Shown: in pieces, positions 35,195-46,309 of the stretch
How positions within the stretch are numbered: position 1 is the stretch's first letter
How the letters are laid out: every line of letters starts with the position of its first letter
From: Bradyrhizobium sp. 186
GTDB lineage: Bacteria > Pseudomonadota > Alphaproteobacteria > Rhizobiales > Xanthobacteraceae
Assembly (NCBI RefSeq): GCF_023101685.1
Contig: NZ_CP082164.1
Location: 4,340,001-4,404,000, forward strand
Length of the DNA stretch: 64,000 nucleotides
Direction of reading: 5' to 3'
The notes under the pieces: generated by a model
Seen by the model: only the letters and a program-made list of their open reading frames with translations
Told to the model about the DNA's origin: nothing
The model's database searches: none
Made by a program: the position numbers and the translations under genes

Positions 35195-36505
35195 TCAGTG
35201 CAACGCCGCATGTTGTGCGACATAGACGACCGATCCGGCCAGATATCCCGCGAGCGCCGGAACTGCGATGCGGCGGGCGTACCAGAGGAACTCGATCCGC
35301 TCGAGCCCCATGGCGGCGACGCCGGCGGCCGAGCCGATGATCAGGATCGAGCCGCCGGTACCGGCGCAATAGGCGATGAACTCCCAGAGGAAGCTGTCGG
35401 GCGGGTAGTGCGCGAGGTCGTACATGCCCATGGTCGCAGCCACCAGCGGCACGTTGTCGATGACGGCGCTGAGGAGGCCGAGCACGACGACGATGACGTC
35501 TTGGCGGCCGATCGTAGCATCCAGCCCTTTGGCCAGCATCGCGAGCAGACCTGCATGTTCGAGGCAGGCGACCGCGAGCAAAATGCCGAGGAAGAACACG
35601 ATCGAGCCCATGTCGATCCGCGTCAGCGCATTGGCGAGCGAGAGCGGATGGCGAACATGCTCGTCCTTGTGGCGATGAACGATCTCGCCGACCAGCCACA
35701 CGATGCCAAGCCCGAGCAGGACGCCCATGAAGGGCGGCAGGTGCGTGACTGTCTTGAAGGCAGGTACCGCGATCAGCACGCCGAGCCCGAGATAGAACAT
35801 CAGGTTGCGCTCAAACCGCTCGACGCTCAGTGACTCATTGCCCTTCGGTGGCGGCGCGATAGTCTTGCCCCTCAGCGAAATGCTGATGAACCCAAGTGGC
35901 ACCAGCAAACTGACCAGTGAGGGCAGGAACACCGAGCCCATGATCTTCAAGGGCGTGATCTGCCCGCCGATCCACAGCATGGTCGTGGTGACGTCGCCGA
36001 TCACGGTCCATGCGCCGCCCGCATTGGCGGCGATCACGATGACGGAAGCGAACAGCAGGCGGTCCTCGCGCCGGGCGATCAGCCGCTGCACCAGCGAGAC
36101 CATGACGATGGTGGTCGTCAGATTATCGAGGATCGCGCTCAGGAAGAATGCCACGAAGCCGACCAGCCAAATGAGCCGGACCTGGCTCGTTGTGCTGATG
36201 CGCGAGGTGATGACCTCGAAGCCGTCATGGGCGTCGATCACCTCGACGATCGTCATCGCTCCGATCAGGAAGAAGACGATCTGCGCCGTCGAGGCGACGG
36301 ATTCGTCGAGTTGACGGCCGACCAGCGCGTGGTCGCCCGTCGCGAGTGCGTAGACCGTCCAGAGCAGCCCCGCGCAAACGAGCGCGGTCGCGCTCTTGTT
36401 GACCCCGAGGGGATGTTCGAGCGCGATCGCAGCATAGGCGGCGACGAAGATTGCGGCGATCACGATCAGCAAGGCGGCTCCGGACAGTCGAGTGTCAGCG
36501 TGCAA
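35195..36505 (-). CDS. nhaD: NhaD-type Na+/H+ antiporter
   Basis: About 436 residues with 11-12 membrane helices. Conserved ion-transporter stretches include FLSAILDNLTTTIVMVSLVQ, IAANAGGAWTVIGDVTTTML and LSAVIDNVPLVAATMGMYDL, where the paired D-N motifs bind Na+. It exchanges Na+ for H+ at the inner membrane. The start is uncertain: a TTG at 36505 gives a normal N-terminus and overlaps the upstream dehydrogenase gene by 11 bases; the frame is open further to 36580. Confidence 0.87.
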   Translation of the reverse strand: MHADTRLSGAALLIVIAAIFVAAYAAIALEHPLGVNKSATALVCAGLLWTVYALATGDHALVGRQLDESVASTAQIVFFLIGAMTIVEVIDAHDGFEVITSRISTTSQVRLIWLVGFVAFFLSAILDNLTTTIVMVSLVQRLIARREDRLLFASVIVIAANAGGAWTVIGDVTTTMLWIGGQITPLKIMGSVFLPSLVSLLVPLGFISISLRGKTIAPPPKGNESLSVERFERNLMFYLGLGVLIAVPAFKTVTHLPPFMGVLLGLGIVWLVGEIVHRHKDEHVRHPLSLANALTRIDMGSIVFFLGILLAVACLEHAGLLAMLAKGLDATIGRQDVIVVVLGLLSAVIDNVPLVAATMGMYDLAHYPPDSFLWEFIAYCAGTGGSILIIGSAAGVAAMGLERIEFLWYARRIAVPALAGYLAGSVVYVAQHAALH

Positions 36506-37364
36506 GGCGCGCGAGCAGGCTCGACGTATCCCAGCGCTTGCCGCCCATCTTCTCGACCTCGGCGTAGAACTGGTCGACAAGCGCGGTCACCGGCAGGTTG
36601 GCGCCATTGCGGCGGGCCTCCGCGATGCAGATCGAGAGATCCTTGCGCATCCATTCGACCGCGAAGCCGAAATCGTATTTATCGTCGTTCATGGTCTTGT
36701 AGCGGTTCTCCATCTGCCAGGACTGCGCCGCGCCCTTGGAGATGGTGTCGATCACGGCGGCGACGTCGAGGCCGGATTTCTTGGCGAAATGGATGCCCTC
36801 GGAGAGACCCTGGACGAGGCCTGCGATGCAGATCTGGTTGACCATCTTGGTGAGCTGGCCCGAGCCGGCTGGTCCCAGCAGCTTGCACATCCGCGCATAG
36901 GCCGCGATGACCGGCTCGGCGCCGGCATAGGCATCCGCCGCACCGCCGCACATCACCGTCAGCGCGCCGTTCTCGGCGCCGGCCTGGCCGCCGGAAACCG
37001 GCGCGTCGATGAATTTGAAGCCGGTCTTGGTCGCGGCCGCATCGAGCTCACGCGCGACCTCGGCGGAGGCGGTGGTGTGGTCGACGAAGGTCGCACCCTT
37101 CTTCATGCCGGCAAACGCGCCGTCCGAGCCGATCGTAACCGCGCGCAGATCGTTGTCGTTGCCGACGCAGCACATCACGAAATCCTGGCCTTCGGCGGCG
37201 GCCTTCGGGGTCGCCGCGGTCTTGCCGCCGAACTTGTCCGCCCATTCCTTCGCCTTGGCCGCGGTGCGGTTGTAGACGGTGACCTCATGGCCCCCTTTTT
37301 TCACGAGGTGTCCGGCCATGGGGAAGCCCATCACGCCGAGACCGAGGAAAGCGACTTTAGCCAT
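36495..37364 (-). CDS. 3-hydroxyisobutyrate dehydrogenase family oxidoreductase
   Basis: 289 residues. NAD(P)-binding GLGVMGFPMAGHLV at the start, substrate motif FKFIDAPVSGGQAGAENGAL, and catalytic lysine in GQLTKMVNQICIAGLVQGL. This is the beta-hydroxyacid dehydrogenase fold (MmsB/GarR/GlxR). Substrate could be 3-hydroxyisobutyrate or tartronate semialdehyde; I cannot tell. The end overlaps the start of the antiporter gene, so the two are co-transcribed. Divergent from the VOC gene at 37562. Confidence 0.9.
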   Translation of the reverse strand: MAKVAFLGLGVMGFPMAGHLVKKGGHEVTVYNRTAAKAKEWADKFGGKTAATPKAAAEGQDFVMCCVGNDNDLRAVTIGSDGAFAGMKKGATFVDHTTASAEVARELDAAATKTGFKFIDAPVSGGQAGAENGALTVMCGGAADAYAGAEPVIAAYARMCKLLGPAGSGQLTKMVNQICIAGLVQGLSEGIHFAKKSGLDVAAVIDTISKGAAQSWQMENRYKTMNDDKYDFGFAVEWMRKDLSICIAEARRNGANLPVTALVDQFYAEVEKMGGKRWDTSSLLARLAR

Positions 37365-37561
37365 GTGTGGTACCTTGTCCGTAGTTTGGGTTTTACGGGT
37401 TCTTGCCGGGCGAGGGGCGCCAGCCGCGCGTCGTCAGGTTCCGCCGTGGAGGCGGATCGGGGCGCACCATAAACCCTTAGGCGGGGAGGGCAACGGCTTC
37501 GTTTGGCCGCCTCCTGTGCTAGGATCGCAGGACAAGGACTTCAAAAAAAGGGAGCGAAAGC

Positions 37562-38008
37562 ATGGGCGTGGGTTTGGGCGTGAGCGTCGGCGTCCTCGAT
37601 CATTTCAACATCCGGACCCGGAATCTGGCCGAGACGGTCCGCTTCTACGAGGACGTGCTGGGCCTGGAAAAAGGCGCCCGGCCGAATTTCGCCTTCCCGG
37701 GCGCCTGGATGTACAGCGAGGGCAAGCCGGTGGTGCACCTCGTCGATATTTCCCCGACCTCGGAGCCACAAAAGCCGGATTCCGGCGTTGTCCACCACGT
37801 CGCCTTCGTCAGCCGCGGCTTTGACGGCATGAAGCAGCGGCTCGCCTCCAAGGGGATGCAATTCGACTCCCGTCAGGTGCCCGGCGGCGACCTCTGGCAG
37901 ATCTTCGTCCACGACCCCAACGGGGTGATGATCGAGCTCAATTACGAGGCGGCCAAGGAGCAGGGTGCTGCGCCCGCCGAGATGGCTGACGATATCGGCA
38001 GGCAGTAG
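37562..38008 (+). CDS. VOC (glyoxalase/bleomycin resistance) family protein
   Basis: 148 residues, two beta-alpha-beta-beta-beta modules: VGVLDHFNIRTRNLAETVRF, YEDVLGLEKG and VVHHVAFVSRGFDGMKQRL, with the metal ligands His in LDHFNI, His in VVHHVAF and Glu in GVMIELNY. It probably acts on a metal-bound keto or diol substrate. The ATG at 37562 follows gggagcgaaagc. Divergent from the dehydrogenase gene. Confidence 0.87.
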   Translation: MGVGLGVSVGVLDHFNIRTRNLAETVRFYEDVLGLEKGARPNFAFPGAWMYSEGKPVVHLVDISPTSEPQKPDSGVVHHVAFVSRGFDGMKQRLASKGMQFDSRQVPGGDLWQIFVHDPNGVMIELNYEAAKEQGAAPAEMADDIGRQ

Positions 38009-38062
38009 CCTTTTTGGCGTTTCCGCTCTAATGGGGCACATCTTGAATTCAGGAGATGCGCT

Positions 38063-39199
38063 TTGAGCGTGACACAGCAACAGGTTCTCGACAGCCTTAG
38101 CCGGATCAAGTCGCCGCGCGGGGTCGCGCTCACCAATGCCGATGTGCTGAGCGCGATCAGCGCGTCCGATGGCAAGGTGTTCTTCTCGATCAATGTCGAT
38201 GCCGCCGAGGCGCGGGCCTGGGAAACCGTCCGGGCCGAAGCGGAGGCCGCCGTGCGCGCCATTCCCGGTGTTACCACCGCGATGGTGGCGCTCACCGCTG
38301 AGCGTAAGGCCGGCGCCGCACCACCACCGCCGCCAACGCCCAGCCGCGGCTCGCCGGGCGTGCAGCCGGTCCATGCCCATAAGCCGCCGCAGGGCGGCAC
38401 CTCGCCGATGGCGCGGCAGTCCGAGATTCCGGGCGTCGCCGCCGTGATCGCAGTTGCCTCGGGCAAGGGCGGCGTCGGCAAATCGACCACCGCGCTCAAT
38501 CTGGCGCTGGGCTTGCGCGACCTTGGGCTGAAGGTCGGGCTGCTCGACGCCGACATCTACGGCCCCTCGGTGCCGCGGCTGACCGGCCTGCATGAGAAGC
38601 CGGAGCTGAACAGCGAGCGCAAGATGATTCCGCTCAGGCGTTTCGGCCTCGCGATCATGTCGATCGGCTTCCTCGTCGAGGAAGAAACCGCGATGATCTG
38701 GCGCGGACCGATGGTGATGTCGGCGGTGACGCAGATGCTGCGCGATGTCGAATGGGGCGAACTCGACGTGCTCGTCGTCGACATGCCGCCCGGCACCGGC
38801 GATGCCCAGCTCACGCTGGCGCAGAACGTGCCGCTGAAGGGCGCTGTCATCATCTCGACCCCGCAGGACCTGTCTCTGATCGACGCGCGGCGGGGGCTTG
38901 CGATGTTCAGGAAGGTCAACGTGCCCGTGCTCGGCATCGTCGAGAACATGAGCTACTTCCAGTGCCCGCATTGCGGCACGAAGTCGGACATTTTCGGTCA
39001 TGGTGGGGCGCGGCACGAGGCCGAGAAGCTCGGAGTACCGTTCCTGGGCGAGATCCCCCTGCACATGGCGATTCGCGCCAGCTCGGATGCCGGTAACCCC
39101 GTGGTCGACAGCGAGCCGGACGGGCCCCATGCGGCGATCTACCGCGTGATCGCCGGTCAGGTCCGGGACCAGCTCAAGGGCGTGATCGCCGCGGCCTGA
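38063..39199 (+). CDS. apbC: Fe-S cluster carrier ATPase ApbC/Mrp
   Basis: 378 residues. N-terminal MIP18/DUF59 domain (1-90), a Pro/Ala-rich linker, then the P-loop AVIAVASGKGGVGKSTTALN with the deviant Walker A, WGELDVLVVDMPPGTGDAQL, and the C-x2-C FQCPHCGTKSDIFGHGGA that bridges a [4Fe-4S] cluster in the dimer. It loads Fe-S clusters onto target proteins. The start is a TTG at 38063 with caggag upstream. Confidence 0.93.
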   Translation: MSVTQQQVLDSLSRIKSPRGVALTNADVLSAISASDGKVFFSINVDAAEARAWETVRAEAEAAVRAIPGVTTAMVALTAERKAGAAPPPPPTPSRGSPGVQPVHAHKPPQGGTSPMARQSEIPGVAAVIAVASGKGGVGKSTTALNLALGLRDLGLKVGLLDADIYGPSVPRLTGLHEKPELNSERKMIPLRRFGLAIMSIGFLVEEETAMIWRGPMVMSAVTQMLRDVEWGELDVLVVDMPPGTGDAQLTLAQNVPLKGAVIISTPQDLSLIDARRGLAMFRKVNVPVLGIVENMSYFQCPHCGTKSDIFGHGGARHEAEKLGVPFLGEIPLHMAIRASSDAGNPVVDSEPDGPHAAIYRVIAGQVRDQLKGVIAAA

Positions 39200-39341
39200 G
39201 CCGGCCTTCCGGGGGACATGCGACTTTTGTCGAGCCCCGTCATGCCAATGTCGCGTTCCGAAAGCGGGGCTTCCGTGTTAAAGGCCCACGGCAGTCAAGC
39301 CCCTTCGGTTCGACGCGGCTTAAAACGCGTCGCCGGTATGA

Positions 39342-40484
<1,143 letters not shown>

Positions 40485-40513
40485 TCGCTTTAGTCCTAAA
40501 GTCGTAGAACCGG

Positions 40514-40546
40514 AAAGCCCGGCCTCTCCAGGAGGTCGGGCTTTTT
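40514..40546 (+). terminator. Rho-independent terminator after first TRAP binding protein
   Basis: AAAGCCCGGCCTC pairs with GAGGTCGGGCTTT around a tccag loop and is followed by a T-run. It separates the two paralogous binding-protein genes into different transcripts. Confidence 0.85.
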
Positions 40547-40652
40547 CGTTGCCGCAATGCGATCGGGATGGAAATCGGCAGCGCGATGTTCCATGCTGGC
40601 CCGAAGTCTCAGCAAGAAGGCTCACAATCACAATCCATCAGGGTAGGAAATC

Positions 40653-41741
<1,089 letters not shown>

Positions 41742-41758
41742 TCGCGTGTCGAATGCTG

Positions 41759-41782
41759 GCCCCGGAGCGAAGGCTCCGGGGC
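41759..41782 (+). terminator. Terminator hairpin after second TRAP binding protein
   Basis: GCCCCGGAGC-gaag-GCTCCGGGGC, followed by tttg. A strong stem with a weak T-run. Confidence 0.7.
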
Positions 41783-42132
41783 TTTGCCGCTTTGAAGGGG
41801 GCCCAACAAAAATATGGAAAACAACCCCATGCAAAGTAGACGGGGGTTCGTGCACGATGCGCTGTGGATGCCGCCAACAGTTTGAGACGTCGGGGTAAAT
41901 CAGCGGGACGAGGCGAGCATCGCGCGGCCGGGGCCGGCGCGGCGATTCGAAGGCCAGAGCAGGTGACCAGGGCACGACTGCCGTCGTCGGGACCGGCCGA
42001 CCGATCGGTTTCGTTTTGCCCTGTCCGTCCTACGATCTGCGAAGCCGTTTGACTCGTCGGGCAAAACAGTGCCAAAAATCGATCATCGTATAATCCGAAA
42101 CGTGCCCCCGGCGTCGATCCTTGGAGGTGACG
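41783..42132. other. Intergenic before the YunG-like gene
   Basis: No gene seen. The word aaaacaaccccatgcaaagt at about 41818 resembles a short sequence I have seen repeated between Bradyrhizobium genes; I cannot confirm it here. Confidence 0.4.
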
Positions 42133-42483
42133 ATGAGCTTCGATCCTGACGAAGTTCAAAGCGCGCTGCGCAAGGCATGGTCGTTGTCGACTGCCAGCAA
42201 ATGGGCCCCGAACAATCCAGCGGCAGGGCAATGCAACGTCACTTCGCTGCTGATTCACGAACTCTTTGGCGGCGACTTACTGAAGACGCCTCTGCCGGCC
42301 GGCGACCATTTTTACAATCGGATCGGAGGCCGAAGGTATGACTTCACTGCCAGCCAGTTCGATCGGCCAATCGCGTACATGGACTTGCGAGCAAATCGCG
42401 CCGACGCGGAGCTAGGAGCAACAAGCGACGAACTCGCTGAACTCAGATCCGCTTTTCAGGAGCACCGTACTAAGTCAGGTTAG
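42133..42483 (+). CDS. YunG-like protein
   Basis: 116 residues from ATG 42133, preceded by ttggaggtgacg. LRKAWSLSTASKWAPNNPAA, GQCNVTSLLIHELFGGDLLK, GDHFYNRIGGRRYDFTASQF match the YunG family, with the conserved GQC-N-V-T and H-F-Y-N words that suggest a papain-like fold (Cys in GQC, His in DHFYN). Function not established. It is the last core gene before the IS110 cluster. Confidence 0.75.
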   Translation: MSFDPDEVQSALRKAWSLSTASKWAPNNPAAGQCNVTSLLIHELFGGDLLKTPLPAGDHFYNRIGGRRYDFTASQFDRPIAYMDLRANRADAELGATSDELAELRSAFQEHRTKSG

Positions 42484-42648
42484 GGGCAGCAGCCAACGTT
42501 GCCTGTCGCTTTCAGAGGTCCGCTATGGGCCAACGGACTTGTATGGGGCGATTTGTGTCAAGTCTATTCGTTATGGGCCATCTCCTTGTTCGGCCGGGCT
42601 GCGACATCTCCTCGTCCCGACCTGCTTTTCGCTAGGCTGCTGCGCGCA

Positions 42649-42806
42649 GCGGCGGTCAAGGGTGGCCGAAGGCCATCGCGGAGCGACTTGCCCTTGACGG
42701 CCGCGAGCACAGCGGCAGACTTGCGCGATCGGGGCGTATTCCGGCCCCGTTAGCTACTGAGACGATACCGAGGGGGAGCTCGCCATCGTGCGCGCAGATT
42801 GCGCGC
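42649..42806. ncRNA. Candidate bridge/seek RNA region of IS110 element A
   Basis: Stem 1: GCGGCGGTCAAGGG (42649-42662) pairs with CCCTTGACGGCCGC (42691-42704) with one mismatch. Stem 2: GCGCGCA-gat-TGCGCGC (42790-42806). Both stems recur in element B with different bases but kept pairing. The block lies downstream of the transposase, where IS1111-type members of the family encode their guide RNA. The strand and ends of a transcript are not known. Confidence 0.45.
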
Positions 42807-43005
42807 CACGAACTTGTATTCGGCCGACCCGTGAGGATCGCAACCACGATGCAGTCATGCGCATCGGCGGCGAAGCTCCGAGAAGGCGGGCCCATTCTAA
42901 ACCGCGGTGCAAGGACCATAGTCCAACATCGGGTTGCCGCCACCTCGGTTCATCAGCTGCAGCACGGCATCGATAAGGCGCTGGGCTGCAGCAACTCAGT
43001 CGTAC

Positions 43006-44169
43006 TTATGCGGCCGGTCGCAGCAGCAGACCTGCCGGCGTTTCGCCGGTTGTCACGAGCCGCCACAGCGCAATGAGAAGCTTGCGCGCGAGCGCCACGA
43101 TCATCGTCTTGCGCGTGCCGCCGCGGGCGTCGGAAGTTCGCTTCCGATACCACGCGGTCAGTGCGCTGTCCTTCTGGTGTACCAGATGACCCCAGGCGAG
43201 CTCGATCATCCCGCGGCGCACGCGGGCATTGCCCGCTTTGGCAAGCCCTCGCTCGCGTCGTTTTTTGCCGCTCTCGTCGGGGGCGCCGGTCAGGCCGGCA
43301 TAGCGCGCGAGGGCTTTACGGTCCCGCATGTTGCGCGAGAACACCTCCTGCACGAGCATGTCCGCGGTATCAATGCCGACGCCGACGACCCGCGCGAGCA
43401 GGCGTACCATGGCATGGCGTTGCTCGTTGGGCGCTGCCGCCAGGCGTTTGGCACGGCTCGTCTCGATCTCCTTGATCTGCTGCTTGATGAAGCGCAGGTG
43501 GTTCATGTCGCGCTGCATTTCGGCCTGTGTGTTCGCTGGAACGGCCGAGCCCTCCGGCGTGCGCAAGGCCTCCAGCCGATTCGATGCCTGAGCCAGGTTT
43601 GGCCGGAAGCTGCGAATGCCGAGGCGGGCGAGGTTGGCCTTCAGGCGATTGATAATGCGTGTGCGTTCCCCGACCAAGCTCTGGCGCTCGCGGCCCGGCC
43701 GTTTTGCATCCTCGTCCACGAGGGTTGGGATCGCCGCCATGCTGCAATGCTTGGGTTCGCCGCGCAGCCAGCCAAGAAAGGCGCGTTTGAGCAGCTCAGT
43801 GTCAAGCCGATCTGTCTTCGCCCGCCGGTGCTCGCGCGACACCGGGACGCTCGACGGGTGGATTACGTAGGCCTCGATCTCTCGCGCTCGCAGCCAGCGT
43901 GCTAACCAGAAGCCGTCGCGGCCGGCCTCATAGGCGACGACGATCCGTTTGATCGTGCGTCCAGCCTGCACCGCTTCCTTCTGCCAACGATGCAGAAGCT
44001 GCAGAAGCGCATCCTGGTCTGGGCTGAGCTTCTTCAAAGGATTGCGTTCGAGACCGGGCACAATACCGGCGACCAGCCAACTCGACTGGCCGATCTCGAT
44101 TACGGCGATCACTGTCGCGTCTTGTTCAAATGTGACAAGGCATCTGCTCAGGTCGTTCTGCTTCGCCAT
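43006..44169 (-). CDS. IS110-family transposase A
   Basis: 387 residues from ATG 44169 (ggaggccc upstream). The N-terminal RuvC-like DEDD domain has VIAVIEIGQSSWLVAGIVPG, AYEAGRDGFWLARWL and HRRAKTDRLDTELLKRAFLG. The C-terminal Tnp_20 domain has RYAGLTGAPDESGKKRRERG, LAKAGNARVRRGMIELAW with the catalytic serine in DESG. The first catalytic position is Glu (VIE) where most family members have Asp. It would join guide-RNA-bound donor and target DNA. It looks intact. Confidence 0.9.
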   Translation of the reverse strand: MAKQNDLSRCLVTFEQDATVIAVIEIGQSSWLVAGIVPGLERNPLKKLSPDQDALLQLLHRWQKEAVQAGRTIKRIVVAYEAGRDGFWLARWLRAREIEAYVIHPSSVPVSREHRRAKTDRLDTELLKRAFLGWLRGEPKHCSMAAIPTLVDEDAKRPGRERQSLVGERTRIINRLKANLARLGIRSFRPNLAQASNRLEALRTPEGSAVPANTQAEMQRDMNHLRFIKQQIKEIETSRAKRLAAAPNEQRHAMVRLLARVVGVGIDTADMLVQEVFSRNMRDRKALARYAGLTGAPDESGKKRRERGLAKAGNARVRRGMIELAWGHLVHQKDSALTAWYRKRTSDARGGTRKTMIVALARKLLIALWRLVTTGETPAGLLLRPAA

Positions 44170-44301
44170 AGGGGCCTCCATCGCTTTGTTGCCGCGACGA
44201 TGGTGCCACTGCCTCGCCGCGCAGCCCATAGCTTCTAAACCGCTCGCGCGGTAGGACGCTGCGGCTGGCGGCACAAGCCGAGAGGATAGCGCAACGGGGC
44301 G

Positions 44302-44348
44302 TCCTGTCTTGAGATCGAGGGGTTTCGACAACCTCACTCAAGACAGGA
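44302..44348. repeat. 12-bp inverted repeat upstream of the IS91-type recombinase
   Basis: TCCTGTCTTGAG (44302-44313) and CTCAAGACAGGA (44337-44348) pair perfectly. It lies between the start side of IS110 element A and the ATG of the tyrosine recombinase. It may be the end of the IS91-type element or a 5' leader hairpin. Confidence 0.75.
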
Positions 44349-44356
44349 GCATCCCC

Positions 44357-44953
44357 ATGACCGACGAGGCCATGAGCCCATTGCGGCGGCGCATGATCGA
44401 AGACATGACGATCCGCAAGTTAGCGCCGAAGACCCAACATGACTACGTGCAGAGGGTCAAGAACTTCGCGGCGTTCCTCGGGCGATCACCCGATATAGCG
44501 AGCTTCGAGGACGTGCGCCGCTACCAGCTGCATCTGACGGCGAGCGGCGTTGGCGTGCCGACCCTCAATCAGACCGTAAGGCGGCAAGGACCGTAACGTC
44601 ATGCTGTCGCCGAGCCTGCTCGACCTGCTGCGGACCTGGTGGAAGGCGGCGCGTCCGCAGGGCTGGCTGTTCCCGGGCCGCGATCCGGCCCAGCTGATGA
44701 CCACGCGCCAGCTCAATCGCGCCTGTCACGCCGCCGCCCAGATGGCAGAGATCAAAAAGCGCGTCTCGCTGCACACCTTGCGGCACAGCTTTGCCACCCA
44801 CCTGCTCGAGCAAAACATTGATGTCCGCGTCATCCAGCCAAGCTCGTCACCACCGCGCTCTATACCCGCGTCGCCACCAAGACGATCAGTGAGGTCATGA
44901 GCCCGCTAGAGCACATCGCGCTCAAGCTCAAGGAGATCCGGCCGCCCGGCTGA
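44357..44953 (+). pseudogene. Tyrosine recombinase of an IS91-type element, internally deleted
   Basis: From ATG 44357: MSPLRRRMIEDMTIRKLAPK, TQHDYVQRVKNFAAFLGRSP (core-binding domain). At about 44570 the frame breaks and the segment holding the first catalytic Arg is gone. It resumes NVMLSPSLLDLLRTWWKAAR, HTLRHSFATHLLEQNIDVRV with the H-x-L-R-H box; a second deletion removes the LLGH block, and YTRVATKTISEVMSPLEHIA closes it in another frame. Not functional. Confidence 0.75.
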
Positions 44954-44966
44954 CGTTGAGGCGCTT

Positions 44967-45551
44967 GTGTCGCGCCCGGCTTTGGAGGTCGCGGAGATCT
45001 TCCGCGACCGTGGACCGGCATGGCGCAGAGCCAATGCCGGCCATGTCAGCCTCGAGCAGCTGAAGGTGATGTCGGCAATCGAGAACTGCCGCACGGCAGC
45101 TCTCGGCGGCCGTGTCGCGCGCTGCGAGGACTGCGCCTATACGACGATTCCTACAACTCCTGCCGCAACCGGCACTGCCCGAAGTGCCAGGGCGCCGCCG
45201 CGAAGCAATGGCTCGCCGACCGTGAGGCCGACCTCTTGCCGGTGCCGTACTATCACGTGGTGTTCACGCCGCCGCTTCCTCATCCACGTGCTGCCATCCC
45301 GCTTCCACCGCATCCGCCACTACGGCCTGTTTGCCAAAAGCGCTTGCGCCGACAACATCGCACGCGCCCGTGAGCTGCTCGCCGTTGCAAAATCTGACGA
45401 CCAGCCCACCGCGGCCGTTGTCGATCCCAGCAAGCCGAGTTGTCCATGCTGCGGCGGTCGCATGATCGTCATCGAGGTCTTCGAGCGCGGTGCAACGCCA
45501 CGGCATCGGCCGACAGGTCCAACGAACGTCATCAGGATCGACACCTCATGA
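44967..45551 (+). pseudogene. IS91-family (HUH/Y2) transposase, large internal deletion
   Basis: GTG start at 44967: SRPALEVAEIFRDRGPAWRR, then a local frame change near 45130-45150 (ahead of CRNRHCPKCQGAAAKQWLAD in the other frame) and LPVPYYHVVFTPP. It then jumps straight to RFHRIRHYGLFAKSACADNI and ends PCCGGRMIVIEVFERGATPR. About 280 residues with the HUH and catalytic tyrosine motifs are missing. N-terminal and C-terminal zinc-finger parts remain. It is a dead relic, with its likely 3' end sequence running to about 45812. Confidence 0.78.
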
Positions 45552-45812
45552 CCGCGTCTCAATCCTGTAAATCAGCCCATCGCGCTCGCTGGCTCTCGAC
45601 CGGCCACGGCAGAGCGCGCCCAGATTTCCAACTGGCGTCTCAAATCGCCCGGCAGTTCATCATGTCCGACGCGATCCGCCGTCTATTCCTCACCCGCTTC
45701 ACCGTCGAACAACCTACCGGATCAGCTCGATCCCAATCAAACGTCTCACCCGCGGCGCTCAAATCCCCATAACGCCTGCCGCACGGCCTTACGTTCCCTC
45801 AAGCGCGGTTTC
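45552..45812. other. Probable 3' end remnant of the IS91-type element
   Basis: No gene. The words gccgtctattcctcacccgc and aaatccccataacgcctgcc sit between the transposase stop and the IS110 element B border and are probably non-coding IS91-type end sequence. Confidence 0.4.
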
Positions 45813-45946
45813 CTTGTATGGGGTTTTGTCAAGGAGGCGTTTCAAGAGGCGACAGGTCGCGCATCTTTTCCTTCGTCAGTTTCTTTGTTCGATCTGAAAG
45901 CCGTTTCTTCGTCCCGACCCGCACTTCGCCTGCGCTGGCGCGCGCA

Positions 45947-46097
45947 GAAGCTGTCAAGGTTGGCCGTCGCACGAATCATACCACAGGCTCCGCCGTTGCC
46001 AGGCCACACCTTGACAGCTTCGAGCACGACGGCACGGTTGGTGCGATCGGGATAACGATCGGAGGGGAGCTCGCTTGCGGGCGCGATCAATCGCGCC
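45947..46097. ncRNA. Candidate bridge/seek RNA region of IS110 element B
   Basis: Stem 1: GAAGCTGTCAAGGT (45947-45960) pairs perfectly with ACCTTGACAGCTTC (46008-46021), and TGGCC/GGCCA extends it past a one-base bulge. Stem 2: GGCGCGA-tcaa-TCGCGCC (46080-46097). Relative to element A, positions 2, 3 and 14 of stem 1 differ on both sides so that pairing is kept. That argues for a conserved folded RNA or DNA rather than a protein. Confidence 0.48.
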
Positions 46098-46309
46098 ACA
46101 ACCTTGTATTCGGTGGGTCCAAGGACCCGAACCATGATGCAGTCATGCGCATCGGCAGCGAAGCTCCGAAGCGGCGGACCCATTCTCCCTTTCGGCATTG
46201 AAGCCAAGGAAACACGTCGGGACCCCGCCACCTCGAACCGTCATCGGCGACACCGTCACAAGCGGACAGACAGGGCCGAAACTGTTGGGTGTCCTTCAAT
46301 GGCCTCCGT

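Larger units (their letters stand above)
42539..44301 (-). mobile_element. IS110-family element A (borders approximate)
   Basis: The transposase gene is at 43006-44169, with about 460 bases of non-coding DNA downstream. The downstream end is placed at ttgtatgggg (42539), which recurs at 45813 in element B. The other end is placed where a 12-bp inverted repeat begins (44302). IS110 elements lack clear terminal repeats and target duplications, so the exact ends cannot be read from one copy. Confidence 0.65.

Noticed and set aside
36506..36580. N-terminal extension of the NhaD antiporter
   Set aside because: It would overlap the dehydrogenase gene by 86 bases and is basic and unlike the family; start moved to 36505.
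37541..39130. 529-codon minus-strand open frame
   Set aside because: Antisense of the VOC and apbC genes.
42841..46180. Repeated words in two blocks taken at first as a CRISPR or paralogous coding pair
   Set aside because: Only two copies 3.2 kb apart, no spacers, frames broken; better explained as non-coding ends of two IS110 elements.
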